64,000 bases of DNA, taken from NCBI GenBank assembly GCA_017999985.1, contig JAGNKU010000017.1:43218-107217 (forward strand), written 5' to 3'. A model generated the notes under the pieces. The model searched no databases. It was given only the letters and a program-made list of their open reading frames with translations, and was not told the origin of the DNA. Positions 17,734 through 26,701 of this stretch are shown here, piece by piece (position 1 is the stretch's first letter; each line of letters begins with the position of its first letter). Origin of the DNA: Phycisphaerae bacterium. Lineage in GTDB: Bacteria; Planctomycetota; Phycisphaerae; UBA1845; Fen-1342. The position numbers and the translations under genes are program-made.

Positions 17734-18227
17734 CGCCCGACCTCCATGGCTGCCTGGTGCTCAAGCAGGATCTTCTCGACGTCGTCCAGGTGTCCGTTTT
17801 CCTCAGCCCAGTTCGTGGACCAGCGCAGGGGCCCGAGAGTCCGAATGTCCTCGACCATCGCGTCGATTGACTCGGCGAGCTGGGTGGCCTCCGCGGCCGA
17901 CGCCCACACCAGGCGCACACGCCGCTCGCTGATGCCCAGGGCCCGCAGCGTGTGCCGCAGCATGGCAAACCGCCGCATTGTCTTGTAATTCTGTTCGAGG
18001 TAGTGACACTCCCCAGGGTGGCAGCCGGCAATGAGCACGCCGTCTGCACCCAGCGCGAGCGCCTTGAGCACGAACGATGGATCGACGCGACCGCTGCACA
18101 TCAGGCGGACTACGCGCACGTTGGGTGAGTGCTTGATCCGGGCCGTCCCCGCGCCGTCGGCCGCGCGGTACGAGCACCAGTTGCAGAAGAAGCCAACGAT
18201 CTTCGGTTCATAGATTTCGCGCTGCAT
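17730..18227 (-). CDS. mvhD: MvhD-type iron-sulfur linker subunit
   Basis: 165 residues. GFFCNWCSYRAAD, RLMCSGRVDPSFVLKAL, GADGVLIAGCHPGECHYLEQN and a C-terminal helical part are the standard MvhD/FlpD signature with a conserved set of cysteines for a [2Fe-2S] cluster. In Mvh-Hdr complexes this subunit docks the hydrogenase onto HdrA. It lies 11 bp after hdrA and overlaps mvhG, consistent with a stoichiometric complex. Confidence 0.93.
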   Translation of the reverse strand: MQREIYEPKIVGFFCNWCSYRAADGAGTARIKHSPNVRVVRLMCSGRVDPSFVLKALALGADGVLIAGCHPGECHYLEQNYKTMRRFAMLRHTLRALGISERRVRLVWASAAEATQLAESIDAMVEDIRTLGPLRWSTNWAEENGHLDDVEKILLEHQAAMEVGR

Positions 18228-18238
18228 CCGGCTACTCC

Positions 18239-20269
18239 TTAGGGCGCAGTGGGTTCCAAGCTGGGCTCTTCGTCGATCTCAGCGGGCTCGCCCTCGCCGT
18301 GCACATCCCACAGCAACCCTGCGATCTCCGCCTCCACCTGGTCGTTGCTGAAGTGCGCCCCCGCAATTGCGCCGGCTGGGCACGCGGCCACGCACGTGCC
18401 ACAGCCTTTGCACAGGGCCGGGTTCACCCGGCTGACCTTGTCCTCTGTCAGGAAGTCGATTGCGTTGAACGGGCAGAGGTTGTTGCAGATGCGGCAGCCG
18501 GAGCAGTTGTCCTCGTTGATCGACGCCACCACCGGCTCGATCATCACCGTACCCTTGCTGATCATGCCCTGCACCCGGGCGGCCGCCGCCGCACCTTGTG
18601 AAACCGAGTCCGGAATGTCCTTCGGGCCGTGGCACGCGCCGGCGATGAAGATACCCTCGGTCATCGTCGCGACGGGGTCGAGTTTGGCGTGGCGCTCGAT
18701 GAACCACCCGGCCATGCTGCACGAGATGCCGACCTTGAGGCCGGTCTCGCGCGCGTCGCGCCGCGGCTCGATGGCTCCCATCAGTACTACCATGTCCACC
18801 GGTATGCGGCGCTGCTTGCCCAGCAGCGTGTCCTCGACCTGCACAACCAGCTTGCCTTCCTCCTGGGGTGTACGGGCCATGTCGGTGATCTCGGCCACCT
18901 TGCCCCGGACGAACAGCATGCCCTCGTCAAGCAACCGCTGGTAGAACTCCTCGTAATCCTTCTTGTTCGGCCGCATGTCGATGTAGCAGGCGTAGACCTT
19001 TGCTCCGGTCTTTTCCAGCACCAGGTGGCCGAGCTTCAGCGAGAGCATGCAGCAGATGCCCGAGCAGTAGGTGTTGTAACGCTGATCGCGGCTGCCCGCA
19101 CAGTGCACGATGCAAACCGACTGCGGCTCGGTGACGCCGTCACGGAGCACGATCCGTCCGCCAGTCGGTCCCGAGGCGTTGCACATCCGCTCGAACTCGA
19201 GGCTGGTGAACACGTTCGCCAGTTTGCCGTAGCCGTACTGTGGAATACGACGGCAATCGAACAGATCCCAGCCCGTCGCCAGGATGATATTCCCCACTTC
19301 CACTTCGAGAATTTCGTCTTTCTGGTCGAAATCGACCGCTCCCGTCGGACAGAGCTTCTCGCACGCGCGGCAACGCTGTCGCTCGAACCAGATGCACGAC
19401 TTCGTGTCGATCGCCGGGATCTTTGGCACCGCCTGCGGGAAGGGCGTGTAGATGGCCTTGCGATAGCCCATGCCGGCCTCGAACACCTCGTCGACAACCT
19501 TGCGCGGACATTTCTCGATGCACAGGCCGCAACCGGTGCATTTGTCCTCACGCACGTAACGGGCCTTGCGGCGTATGCGCACACGGAAGTTGCCGATCGA
19601 GCCGGACACCTCCTCCAGCTCGGAGTACGTCAGGAGTTTGATCTTCTCGTGCTGCCCCACCTCCGACATCTTTGGTGTCAGAATGCACGCGGCGCAGTCT
19701 AACGTCGGAAACGTCTTGTCATATTGGGCCATGTGGCCGCCGATGCTCGGTTCGCGCTCGACGAGGTAGACCGGGTAACCGGCGTCGGCGAGTTCCAGCG
19801 CGGCCTGGATGCCGGCAATCCCGCCACCGACCACCAGCGTGTGCGGATTCACCGTTACGGGCATCGGCTCGAGCGGCCGATGGTGCTGCACCCGGGCCAC
19901 GGCGCCCGCTACCAGGGCCTTGACCTTGCTCGTGGCCGCCTGCTTGTCCTTGGTCACCCAGGACACGTGCTCGCGGATGTTGGCCATCTGCAGGAGGAAA
20001 GGATTGAGCCCGGCGTTCGCACACGCGCGGCGGAAGGTCTTTTCGTGGAGGTGTGGCGAGCACGCGGCAATCACGATTCGCGTGAGCCCCTCCTTCTTGA
20101 TGTCGTCCTCAATCAGCGCCTGGCCCAGCGAGGAGCACATGAACTTGTACTCGCGGGCCACCGCCACGCCCGGAAGCGTGGTGGTCCAGCGCGTGACTTC
20201 TTCCACATCCACCGTACCGGCGATGTTGCTGCCGCAGTGGCAGACGTAAACGCCAACTCGTTCGGCCAT
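18239..20269 (-). CDS. hdrA: Heterodisulfide reductase subunit A (flavin bifurcation core)
   Basis: 676 residues, the normal HdrA length. It starts with the HdrA N-terminal domain (VYVCHCGSNIAGTVD), then the FAD-binding Rossmann segment VVGGGIAGIQAALELADAGYPVYLVEREPSIGGHMAQ and LDCAACILTPKM. Four ferredoxin-like sites follow (CTGCGLCIEKCP, CRACEKLCP, CSGCRICNNLCP, CKGCGTCVAACP). HdrA holds the bifurcating FAD in Mvh-Hdr and related complexes. No separate HdrB/HdrC is encoded; the fused HdrCB-like proteins at 20281-22386 and 24287-25480 are the obvious partners. Confidence 0.94.
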   Translation of the reverse strand: MAERVGVYVCHCGSNIAGTVDVEEVTRWTTTLPGVAVAREYKFMCSSLGQALIEDDIKKEGLTRIVIAACSPHLHEKTFRRACANAGLNPFLLQMANIREHVSWVTKDKQAATSKVKALVAGAVARVQHHRPLEPMPVTVNPHTLVVGGGIAGIQAALELADAGYPVYLVEREPSIGGHMAQYDKTFPTLDCAACILTPKMSEVGQHEKIKLLTYSELEEVSGSIGNFRVRIRRKARYVREDKCTGCGLCIEKCPRKVVDEVFEAGMGYRKAIYTPFPQAVPKIPAIDTKSCIWFERQRCRACEKLCPTGAVDFDQKDEILEVEVGNIILATGWDLFDCRRIPQYGYGKLANVFTSLEFERMCNASGPTGGRIVLRDGVTEPQSVCIVHCAGSRDQRYNTYCSGICCMLSLKLGHLVLEKTGAKVYACYIDMRPNKKDYEEFYQRLLDEGMLFVRGKVAEITDMARTPQEEGKLVVQVEDTLLGKQRRIPVDMVVLMGAIEPRRDARETGLKVGISCSMAGWFIERHAKLDPVATMTEGIFIAGACHGPKDIPDSVSQGAAAAARVQGMISKGTVMIEPVVASINEDNCSGCRICNNLCPFNAIDFLTEDKVSRVNPALCKGCGTCVAACPAGAIAGAHFSNDQVEAEIAGLLWDVHGEGEPAEIDEEPSLEPTAP

Positions 20270-20280
20270 GAGCCGGCCTC

Positions 20281-22386
20281 CTATGGTGCGACTGGTTGCT
20301 GTGGCACCGGCTTGGGACCGGTGTCTGCGGCCGCAGCCGGTACCGGCGGAGTGCCGGCGACGCAGGCCTCGGCCACTAGCTCAATCAGGTCTTTGACGAT
20401 CAGGCGGCCTTCCAGCCCGGCCGTCTTCACCGCGTCGCGGTACATCGTGAGGTCCTTCGGGCACGCGACGACGAAATACTGTACGCCGGGCAGCGTCGCT
20501 GCTTCGCGCACGCGGCTTTCGGCGGGGCGCTCCTTGACGTGGCCCTCTTCCATCCAGATGCGCCCACCGCCGGCGCCACAGCACAGGGCCCGGTCGCGAT
20601 TACGCGGCATCTCGACCAGTTGGCAACCCAGGGCCGTCAGCACACGACGCGGGGCGTCGTAGACCTCGTTGTAGCGGCCCAGGTAGCAGGGGTCGTGGTA
20701 CGTCACGACGCAGCCCAGCTTCTGGCGCACGGTTAGCCGCCCACCGCGCACGAACTCGTCCAGCAGCTCTGTGTAGTGCCGCACTGGGAACTTCGTGCTG
20801 AGCGGCTGCGTTTGCCCGTTGGTCCACGTGTATTCGTTCTTCAACGTGTTGTACGTGTGCGGGTCGGTGGTGACGATCTGCTCGAACTGGCACTTCTGTA
20901 GGGCCGCCACGTTCTTCTGAGCCAAAAGCTGGAACAGCCCCTCCTCTCCTGCACGCCGCAAGTCGTTCCCGGCATTGCGCTCAGCGTCGTAGAGGAGCCC
21001 GAAGTCCAGTCCTGCCCCCTGGAACACACGCGCCGTCGCCCGGGTGACCTCGGCCAGCGCGGGGCCGTACGAGGCGTAGTCACCCACGAACCACAGCGTC
21101 TGCGCCGGCTGCTTGCGAAGGTCCTTGATCTTGAAGTCCAGCCCTATTGTCCACTTCGCCCGCTGTTTGTCTGATTTGCCGAACGAGTTCCCGTAGCGCC
21201 GCAGGTTCTCCAGGGCCGTCGTGAGCAGCTTGTCGCCGCGCTGCCGGGCCAGCAAGGACCGCCGCAGGTCGACGATCGGTTGTACATGCTCAACAAAAAG
21301 CGGGCATTCACGGTCGCACGCGTAGCAGGTCGTGCAGGCCCACAGCATCTCATCGGGCAGGATGTCGCCGGTCAGGCGTTTGGCCAACACCGCCGTGAGT
21401 TCCGGCGGGTCGGCAGGAGCTTCGCTCTCCCGTGCATGTCGGTTGTGGCGTTGCGCTAATAGCGCCTGCCCGCGCTCAAACAGATGCGCCCGCAACGCCA
21501 TGATGAGGAGTTTCGGGGAAAGCGCTGCCCCGCTGTTATGCGCCGGGCACACGTCCTGGCAGCGCCCACATTCGCTGCACGAGTACCAGTCCAGCATCTG
21601 CCGCCAGGTGAATTGCTCAATCCGGTCGACGCCTTCGGCGGCCGCAGCGGGCGCGAGGCGTCCCGCTGGCTCGCGATTGCGCAGCAGGACATTGAAGACC
21701 GAGGTAACGACGTGAAAATGCTTGCCCAGCGGCAGGAGCGTCAGGAACACAAGCACAATACCCAGGTGTAGCCACCAACACACAAGCGCCACATGGTGCT
21801 GGTTCTGGGCAGGCAGGCTGCGGAAGAAGCTGCCCACAAGCGCCGACACGGGCTGCCACATCCGCGCCACGTGGGCCTCGCCGAGATTCTGGCGAATCCC
21901 GGTGTGGCACAGCAACGTCACCATGATGGTAAGAATGAAGCAGAGAACGAGGTTGCCTTCGAACTGGTGGCTGCCCTGGTAGCGCTCCGGCCGCACCAGC
22001 ACGCGGTAGTAAAGCCCGTAAAGCACCCCCGCGATGACGGCCAGCGCGATAAAGTCCTGAAGCAGTAGCAGTGGGCCGAATGTCGCCAGGAAGGGCAACA
22101 CGAAGCCTGGAAACAGTCCTTCCAGAAGAGCTTGCAGAATCGTGGGCAGAAGCAGCACGAACCCCCAGAAGATGAACACGTGGGCCAGGCCTGTGCCTTT
22201 GAACCGGAATAAGCGCGCCTGGCCGCACACGAAGACCACGACATCTGCGATGCGCTGCCCCCAATCGACGAAGGGGCCCGCTGCCCGCCCCAGCCGCAAG
22301 TGCTGCACGCGCTGATAGCAGCGATAGCCGAACACGCCCACCGCGGCGAGCAGGCCGGCCAGGACTACGACCATCGAAGCTGTCAT
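20281..22386 (-). CDS. Membrane HdrDE-like Fe-S oxidoreductase (EMO-like)
   Basis: 701 residues. Residues 1-250 have about six transmembrane helices with histidines, like the heme-b NarI/HdrE anchor. Next come two [4Fe-4S] motifs (CSECGRCQDVCP and CTTCYACDRECP). The C-terminal part has two CCG-type domains (WFVGDYASYGPA; YHDPCYLGRYN...LCCGAGGG), as in HdrD. Proteins with this order next to etfAB act as ETF:(mena)quinone oxidoreductases (EMO) in syntrophs and Geobacter; others are DsrMK/HdrDE-like. It sits between etfA and hdrA, so it could link quinol to either ETF or the Hdr complex. Assignment between those is inference. Confidence 0.85.
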   Translation of the reverse strand: MTASMVVVLAGLLAAVGVFGYRCYQRVQHLRLGRAAGPFVDWGQRIADVVVFVCGQARLFRFKGTGLAHVFIFWGFVLLLPTILQALLEGLFPGFVLPFLATFGPLLLLQDFIALAVIAGVLYGLYYRVLVRPERYQGSHQFEGNLVLCFILTIMVTLLCHTGIRQNLGEAHVARMWQPVSALVGSFFRSLPAQNQHHVALVCWWLHLGIVLVFLTLLPLGKHFHVVTSVFNVLLRNREPAGRLAPAAAAEGVDRIEQFTWRQMLDWYSCSECGRCQDVCPAHNSGAALSPKLLIMALRAHLFERGQALLAQRHNRHARESEAPADPPELTAVLAKRLTGDILPDEMLWACTTCYACDRECPLFVEHVQPIVDLRRSLLARQRGDKLLTTALENLRRYGNSFGKSDKQRAKWTIGLDFKIKDLRKQPAQTLWFVGDYASYGPALAEVTRATARVFQGAGLDFGLLYDAERNAGNDLRRAGEEGLFQLLAQKNVAALQKCQFEQIVTTDPHTYNTLKNEYTWTNGQTQPLSTKFPVRHYTELLDEFVRGGRLTVRQKLGCVVTYHDPCYLGRYNEVYDAPRRVLTALGCQLVEMPRNRDRALCCGAGGGRIWMEEGHVKERPAESRVREAATLPGVQYFVVACPKDLTMYRDAVKTAGLEGRLIVKDLIELVAEACVAGTPPVPAAAADTGPKPVPQQPVAP

Positions 22387-22411
22387 GCTGCCAAAACCTC
22401 GGTCTGAGCGG

Positions 22412-23380
22412 CTATTTCTTCAGCTTCTCCGCCAGCGCCGGCATCAACTCCAGCGCATTGCACGTCGTGCCGAACTGCGCCACATCGAAAATCGGCGCCT
22501 TGGCATCCGTGTTGATCGCGAGCATCAACTCGGCCTCGGGTACGCCTTCCAGGTGCTCCGGTGCGCCGCTGATGCCGATCGCAAGATAGAGCTTGGGCTT
22601 AACCTGTTTGCCGGATTTGCCGACCAAGCGGGTGGTCGGCAACCAGCCTTGGTCCACCACGGGCCGCGACCCCGACACGACGCCGCCCAGCGCGTTTGCC
22701 AGTTTCTCCGCCGCCGCGATGTTGTCCTGGTTCTGAATCCCACGCCCGACGGATACGAGGACTGCCTCTTTGGCGATATCTACGTCCGTCGCGGGGGGCT
22801 CGAGATACTGTTTGAAACGGGTACGCACGGCATCCAGCCCAGCCGGTGCGGCGACCGCCTCCACGGCGGGTGTCTTGCCAACACGCCCTTCATCCGGCCT
22901 GTACCCCCCGGGCATCACCGTTGCCAGGCAGGTGGGTTCGGGCAGCGGTCCGGTGGCGATCAGCTTTCCGCCGCAGGTTGGCGCGGAATACTGCACGTTC
23001 GCGCTGTCGAGCGAAAACGTCCGGCATGAAGTGGCGACCGGCCAATGCAGACGCTGGGCCAAACTACAGGCGAGATCAGTTCCCATCGCCGTGTGACCGA
23101 GCAGTACCAACCGCGGCTTGTGTTGTGCCAGCATGGCGGTCAGGACGCACAGATAGGCCTCCGGGTTGAACTCGGCCAGGCTCGCATGCTCGACGCAGAC
23201 GACCCGGTCCGCCATGCCGAGCTCAGCGGCCAGCCTCCGGACGTCCTGCCCAATGAGTAGCGTGGTTAACTTCGTCTTCAGGCCATCTGCAAGTCGACGG
23301 CCGGCTGCCAGCATCGTGAAGGTGATGTCCGTGACTTTGCCGCGCAGCGTTTCCACAACGACGCACACTTCACCGCACAT
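22412..23380 (-). CDS. etfA: Electron-transfer flavoprotein alpha subunit
   Basis: ATG 23380 (MCGEVCVVVE) with GAGG upstream gives 322 residues; the open frame reaches 23419 but lacks a better start. The C-terminal FAD-binding signature is complete: VSVGRGIQNQDN, VVSGSRPVVDQGWLPTTRLVGKSGK, KLYLAIGISGAPEH and LMLAINTDAKAPIF. With EtfB it forms the ETF heterodimer carrying electrons between flavoenzymes and, here, the membrane Fe-S protein encoded next. I cannot decide from sequence whether it is a bifurcating ETF. Confidence 0.94.
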   Translation of the reverse strand: MCGEVCVVVETLRGKVTDITFTMLAAGRRLADGLKTKLTTLLIGQDVRRLAAELGMADRVVCVEHASLAEFNPEAYLCVLTAMLAQHKPRLVLLGHTAMGTDLACSLAQRLHWPVATSCRTFSLDSANVQYSAPTCGGKLIATGPLPEPTCLATVMPGGYRPDEGRVGKTPAVEAVAAPAGLDAVRTRFKQYLEPPATDVDIAKEAVLVSVGRGIQNQDNIAAAEKLANALGGVVSGSRPVVDQGWLPTTRLVGKSGKQVKPKLYLAIGISGAPEHLEGVPEAELMLAINTDAKAPIFDVAQFGTTCNALELMPALAEKLKK

Positions 23381-23423
23381 GGTCGATCCTCGGGCGGGCA
23401 CAGGGCCCGCGGCTGCCACTTCG

Positions 23424-24194
23424 TCAGGCCACGACGCCCCGCTCGCGCAGCAGCGCCGCGAGCTTTTCTGCCACCTGTTGCACGTTGCCCTCGATCATCT
23501 CCGCATGGCTGCCGGATTCCGGTACCGCCATTGCCGATACCGGGACTTCCGTGTCAACCGTGACGCCGTCCACGGCGATTTCCTCGATCTTCGCGGTCTT
23601 CATCGCCTCCATGACCTTGCTGGTCACGACGTAGCGCGGCGGCTTCTCGGCCGCCTGGATCCCCAGCACGGCGGGGCCGCTAACTTCAATCTCAGCGTTA
23701 AGCCCGCCGGGGTACTCCTTCTGCACTACCAGGTGCCCGTCGCCGGCGGTGATCTTCGTGATGTACCCCACGTACGGAAGCTTGAGCTGCTCCGCGAGCA
23801 AGGCTCCGACAAAACCGTCGAGGTCATCGACGGCCTGCGTACCGGTCAGAATCAGGTCAAAGTGGATGCCGCTCAGCGCCTGCCGCAACGTCCCGGCGAT
23901 GCGCTGGTTGCTCGGGCCCTGATCGAAGCCCTCGCCGGTGAGCTTGATCACGCGATCGGCGCCCTTCGCGATCGCAGTGAAGAGCGTCTCGTCCACGTCA
24001 CCGGAGTCCAGCGTGAGCACCGTCACGCTGCCACCGTGCCGCTCCTTGAGCAGGAGCGCCTCCTCGAGTGCGTGGTCGTCCAGCTCGTTGGGCATCAGCC
24101 GCAGGAAGCTGCGGTCGAGCAGGCCGGTGCCGGCGTCGATCTCCAGGTCTTCCACCAGGTCCGGCACGAACTTGATCAACACGACGATGTCCAT
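23424..24194 (-). CDS. etfB: Electron-transfer flavoprotein beta subunit
   Basis: 256 residues, standard EtfB length. MDIVVLIKFVPD, NELDDHALEEALLLKERHGGSVTVLTL, DLILTGTQAVDDLDGFVGALLAEQLKLPYVGYI and a C-terminal ETF-beta segment (PPRYVVTSKVMEAMK) are visible. It precedes etfA by 43 bp. The nucleotide-binding loop that separates AMP-structural from NADH-using, FAD-binding EtfB needs an alignment to judge. Confidence 0.93.
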   Translation of the reverse strand: MDIVVLIKFVPDLVEDLEIDAGTGLLDRSFLRLMPNELDDHALEEALLLKERHGGSVTVLTLDSGDVDETLFTAIAKGADRVIKLTGEGFDQGPSNQRIAGTLRQALSGIHFDLILTGTQAVDDLDGFVGALLAEQLKLPYVGYITKITAGDGHLVVQKEYPGGLNAEIEVSGPAVLGIQAAEKPPRYVVTSKVMEAMKTAKIEEIAVDGVTVDTEVPVSAMAVPESGSHAEMIEGNVQQVAEKLAALLRERGVVA

Positions 24195-24214
24195 CGCGGG
24201 CGCTCCTTCTCAGC

Positions 24215-24286
24215 CCCCAGCCATCCGCCCTCAGCTAGCTTCGCCCGTGCAGTCTGGCTGGGAGCTGAAAGCTGCGGGCTGTCAGC
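24215..24286. repeat. AGCTG-rich imperfect repeat between hdrCB and etfB
   Basis: The 92-bp gap contains overlapping AGCTG/CAGCT blocks (GCTGGGAGCTGAAAGCTG..., then TGTCAGCTCAACC; earlier CTCAGCTAGC) able to fold in several ways. It resembles the AGCTGAAAGCTG-type dispersed intergenic repeats of many genomes. No function can be assigned. Confidence 0.4.
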
Positions 24287-25480
24287 TCAACCGAACATCG
24301 ACTCCGCCAGCAACTCGGCGATGTCCTTCACCGCCAGCTTGCCTTCATTTCCGGTACTCTTGACCGCGTCCTCAAATCGGGGCGTCTCGTATGGGCAGGC
24401 CACCGCCAGCACGTCGGCTCCAACCGCGAGTGCCTCCTTGATGCGCCACTCGGTGGTGCGTGTGTGGGCTTTCTCCCAGGAGAAGCCGTCCAGCCACATC
24501 CCGCCGCCGCCGCCACCACAGCAGATGCTCAGCGCCCGGTTGTGCGACATCTCCACGAATTCCACACCCGGGATAGCCTGCAGGAGCTGGCGTGGCTCCG
24601 CATAGATGTTGTTGTCATTGGCCCGCCCCAGGTAACACGGGTCGTGGTACGTGACGCGCTGCGCACCGCGGTTTTGCAGGAGCGGCTTGATGCGATCGAA
24701 ATGCTCAACCAGGTACTGCGTGTGGTGTTTCACCGTCCGGTCGAATCCGAGCCGCGGGTACTCGTGCTTCAAGGCGTTATAGGCGTGCGGATCGGCCGTG
24801 ATGATTTCGCCGAAAGTATATTTCTTCATGGCAATCGCGTTTTTGCGCGCCAGCAATTCGAAGAGGCCCCACTCGCCCGTGAACGCCTGCGTGTCGCCGT
24901 CGCTGTTTTCCTCTGGGCCGAGAATGCCGAATTTCACATCCAGGACATACAGGACCTTGGCCAGCGCGCGGGTCACCTGCTGGACGCGCGGATGGTAGGA
25001 GCCGTAGTCGCCGACAAACCACAGCACGTCCACCGGTTCCTTGTGCGCAGCCATGACGGGCACCGGCACGGTGAAGTCCTTGGCCCAATCCGCGCGCTTC
25101 TTCGGCGATTCGCCCAGCGCGTTGCCGTATCGACGTGAGTTCCCCAGTGCGGTCTGCAGCTCAGCGGGAATGCTCCCGCCCACCAGCATCTCCGTCTTCA
25201 ACGCCGACAGCAGGCCGCGCGTGAGCGGGATCTTGCTTGGGCAGACGCTGGCGCACGCGAAACACGATACGCACAACCAGATCGTGTCGCTCTCCAGTAC
25301 GCCGTGCCAATCGTCTGCTCGCAGCGCGGCAATCAGCGAACGGGGTGGGTAATCCATCGCGAAGCCGTAGGGGCAGACGCCGCTGCAGGTTCCACATTGC
25401 AGGCATTTGCGGATCTGCTTGCCATCCGGTGTGGCTTGCACCACTTTGTCGAGGAACTCATGCGATGTTACGACCGACAT
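24287..25480 (-). CDS. Soluble HdrCB-fusion (HdrD-like) Fe-S protein
   Basis: ATG 25480 (MSVVTSHEFLDKVV) gives 397 residues. The HdrC part carries two [4Fe-4S] motifs (KCLQCGTCSGVCPYG, CVSCFACASVCPSK). The HdrB part has two CCG-type domains: VLWFVGDYGSYHPRVQQV and YHDPCYLGRANDNN...SICCGGGGGGM. It has no membrane anchor, unlike its paralogue at 20281-22386, with which it shares the DPCYLGR and VGDY motifs. It is the natural HdrBC counterpart for HdrA: site of disulfide or other low-potential substrate reduction. It is the first structural gene behind the LuxR-type regulator. Confidence 0.9.
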   Translation of the reverse strand: MSVVTSHEFLDKVVQATPDGKQIRKCLQCGTCSGVCPYGFAMDYPPRSLIAALRADDWHGVLESDTIWLCVSCFACASVCPSKIPLTRGLLSALKTEMLVGGSIPAELQTALGNSRRYGNALGESPKKRADWAKDFTVPVPVMAAHKEPVDVLWFVGDYGSYHPRVQQVTRALAKVLYVLDVKFGILGPEENSDGDTQAFTGEWGLFELLARKNAIAMKKYTFGEIITADPHAYNALKHEYPRLGFDRTVKHHTQYLVEHFDRIKPLLQNRGAQRVTYHDPCYLGRANDNNIYAEPRQLLQAIPGVEFVEMSHNRALSICCGGGGGGMWLDGFSWEKAHTRTTEWRIKEALAVGADVLAVACPYETPRFEDAVKSTGNEGKLAVKDIAELLAESMFG

Positions 25481-25547
25481 GGTCTCACACCTCACGGCCG
25501 CCAGGGGCCTAATCGTGCGGAAGGAAGCAATGAAACGGCGCGGCGCA

Positions 25548-26510
25548 TCATGCTTGGGCTGCCCGCGGGCCAGAGTTGACAAGGTTGGGCACCGGCGTCT
25601 CAGGGCCGGCCTTGGCCTCCGCCGTGTCCACCGCGTCATAGCGGCGGTCGTCGTCGCTCTTGAGCAGGTTGACGCAGAGGCGCGGCGCTCGGATTAACGG
25701 GGAGTGCGACAAACGCACCAACAATTGGGCGCGACTGTTGACCTGAAACCGGGCGTACAGACGCTTCACGTGGTCGTGGACCGTATGCGGGCTGAGCTGC
25801 AACTTGGCTACGATCTGCCCCTCGGACAGTCCTTCGAGGAGCAATTCGAGGGTTCGTTCCAGGTGCGGCGGAAGGTCTGCACTGGAGTCGTCGCCGGTGC
25901 GTCGCCAAAGCCGGCCGAGCTCGGCGTGAAACAACCCGACGATTCGTCGCTCCAACTCATCAAACGGTCCCTGACGGCCCGAACGGGTCACAATGATGAG
26001 ATGTACGCAACTGGCACTCGGCAGGTACTGGTTCGAGCAAATGAAATGCTCGCAATCCAGCGTGCGCCACGGGTCGAGGTCCGGCCGCTGGCGCCACGCC
26101 CGATTCTGCGCCATCTGCTGGCGCGTACGCGTCAGCGTCGAATTCGTCCGACTAGCCAGGCCCTCTGGTCGGAAGTCAAATGCGTATCCGCCCCGCTCGA
26201 CCAAGGCCCGATAAACGGAAACTAGCCGCGGGTCACTGACCCCACTGATGACAGCGCCCAATAGCCTGGGATTTCCGGGATTCTTGGGGATGATTGCCTC
26301 TGTGGCAATGCCGGTCGTGCCGTCCACTAGCCTGATAAGGCTGGCAAGCATGTGCCGTCGCCAGGCAATCGGTGATGCCCCCAAGTCCCGAACTTCGGAG
26401 AGCAGTCGGAACACGGAGCGAACATGGCCAAGTCTTAACTGTCTCCGGCCAAGACCCGGCGACACTTGTTTAGGGGTTGCCCGCGCTGTCGGCTGCTCGG
26501 ATGCGCTCAT
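25548..26510 (-). CDS. LuxR-family transcriptional regulator
   Basis: 320 residues from ATG 26510. The C-terminal GerE/LuxR helix-turn-helix is clear (LERTLELLLEGLSEGQIVAKLQLSPHTVHDHVKRLYARF). The N-terminal ~240 residues show no receiver or autoinducer domain I can name, but contain a PAS/GAF-sized region (WRTLDCEHFICSNQYLPSASCVHLIIVTRSG). As first gene upstream of the Hdr/ETF/hydrogenase set, it probably controls that operon. A CCCCTA-TT-TAGGGG palindrome overlaps its own ribosome-binding site. The sensed signal is unknown. Confidence 0.85.
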   Translation of the reverse strand: MSASEQPTARATPKQVSPGLGRRQLRLGHVRSVFRLLSEVRDLGASPIAWRRHMLASLIRLVDGTTGIATEAIIPKNPGNPRLLGAVISGVSDPRLVSVYRALVERGGYAFDFRPEGLASRTNSTLTRTRQQMAQNRAWRQRPDLDPWRTLDCEHFICSNQYLPSASCVHLIIVTRSGRQGPFDELERRIVGLFHAELGRLWRRTGDDSSADLPPHLERTLELLLEGLSEGQIVAKLQLSPHTVHDHVKRLYARFQVNSRAQLLVRLSHSPLIRAPRLCVNLLKSDDDRRYDAVDTAEAKAGPETPVPNLVNSGPRAAQA

Positions 26511-26516
26511 GCCTCA

Positions 26517-26530
26517 CCCCTATTTAGGGG
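26517..26530. promoter_or_regulatory. Palindrome CCCCTATTTAGGGG over the luxR ribosome-binding site
   Basis: Six-base arms CCCCTA/TAGGGG around TT, 7-20 bases upstream of the luxR-type start. The inner arm overlaps the GGGGTGAGG Shine-Dalgarno region. It fits an autoregulatory operator or an SD-sequestering hairpin. Confidence 0.5.
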
Positions 26531-26701
26531 AATCGGCTGTAAACATCCACAAGCCGATGCTAACGAGTCGAGCAAAGCAGTTCAAGTGGTTCCGAGTAGA
26601 TTCTGAGATTTGGGTCAGAGCGGCCGCACCGCCTGGAGTTGTTAGTGCCACGGTCGGCCGCCATCGGCGTCTATCGCGCGCCGCCGCGGGCATGCTCAGT
26701 T

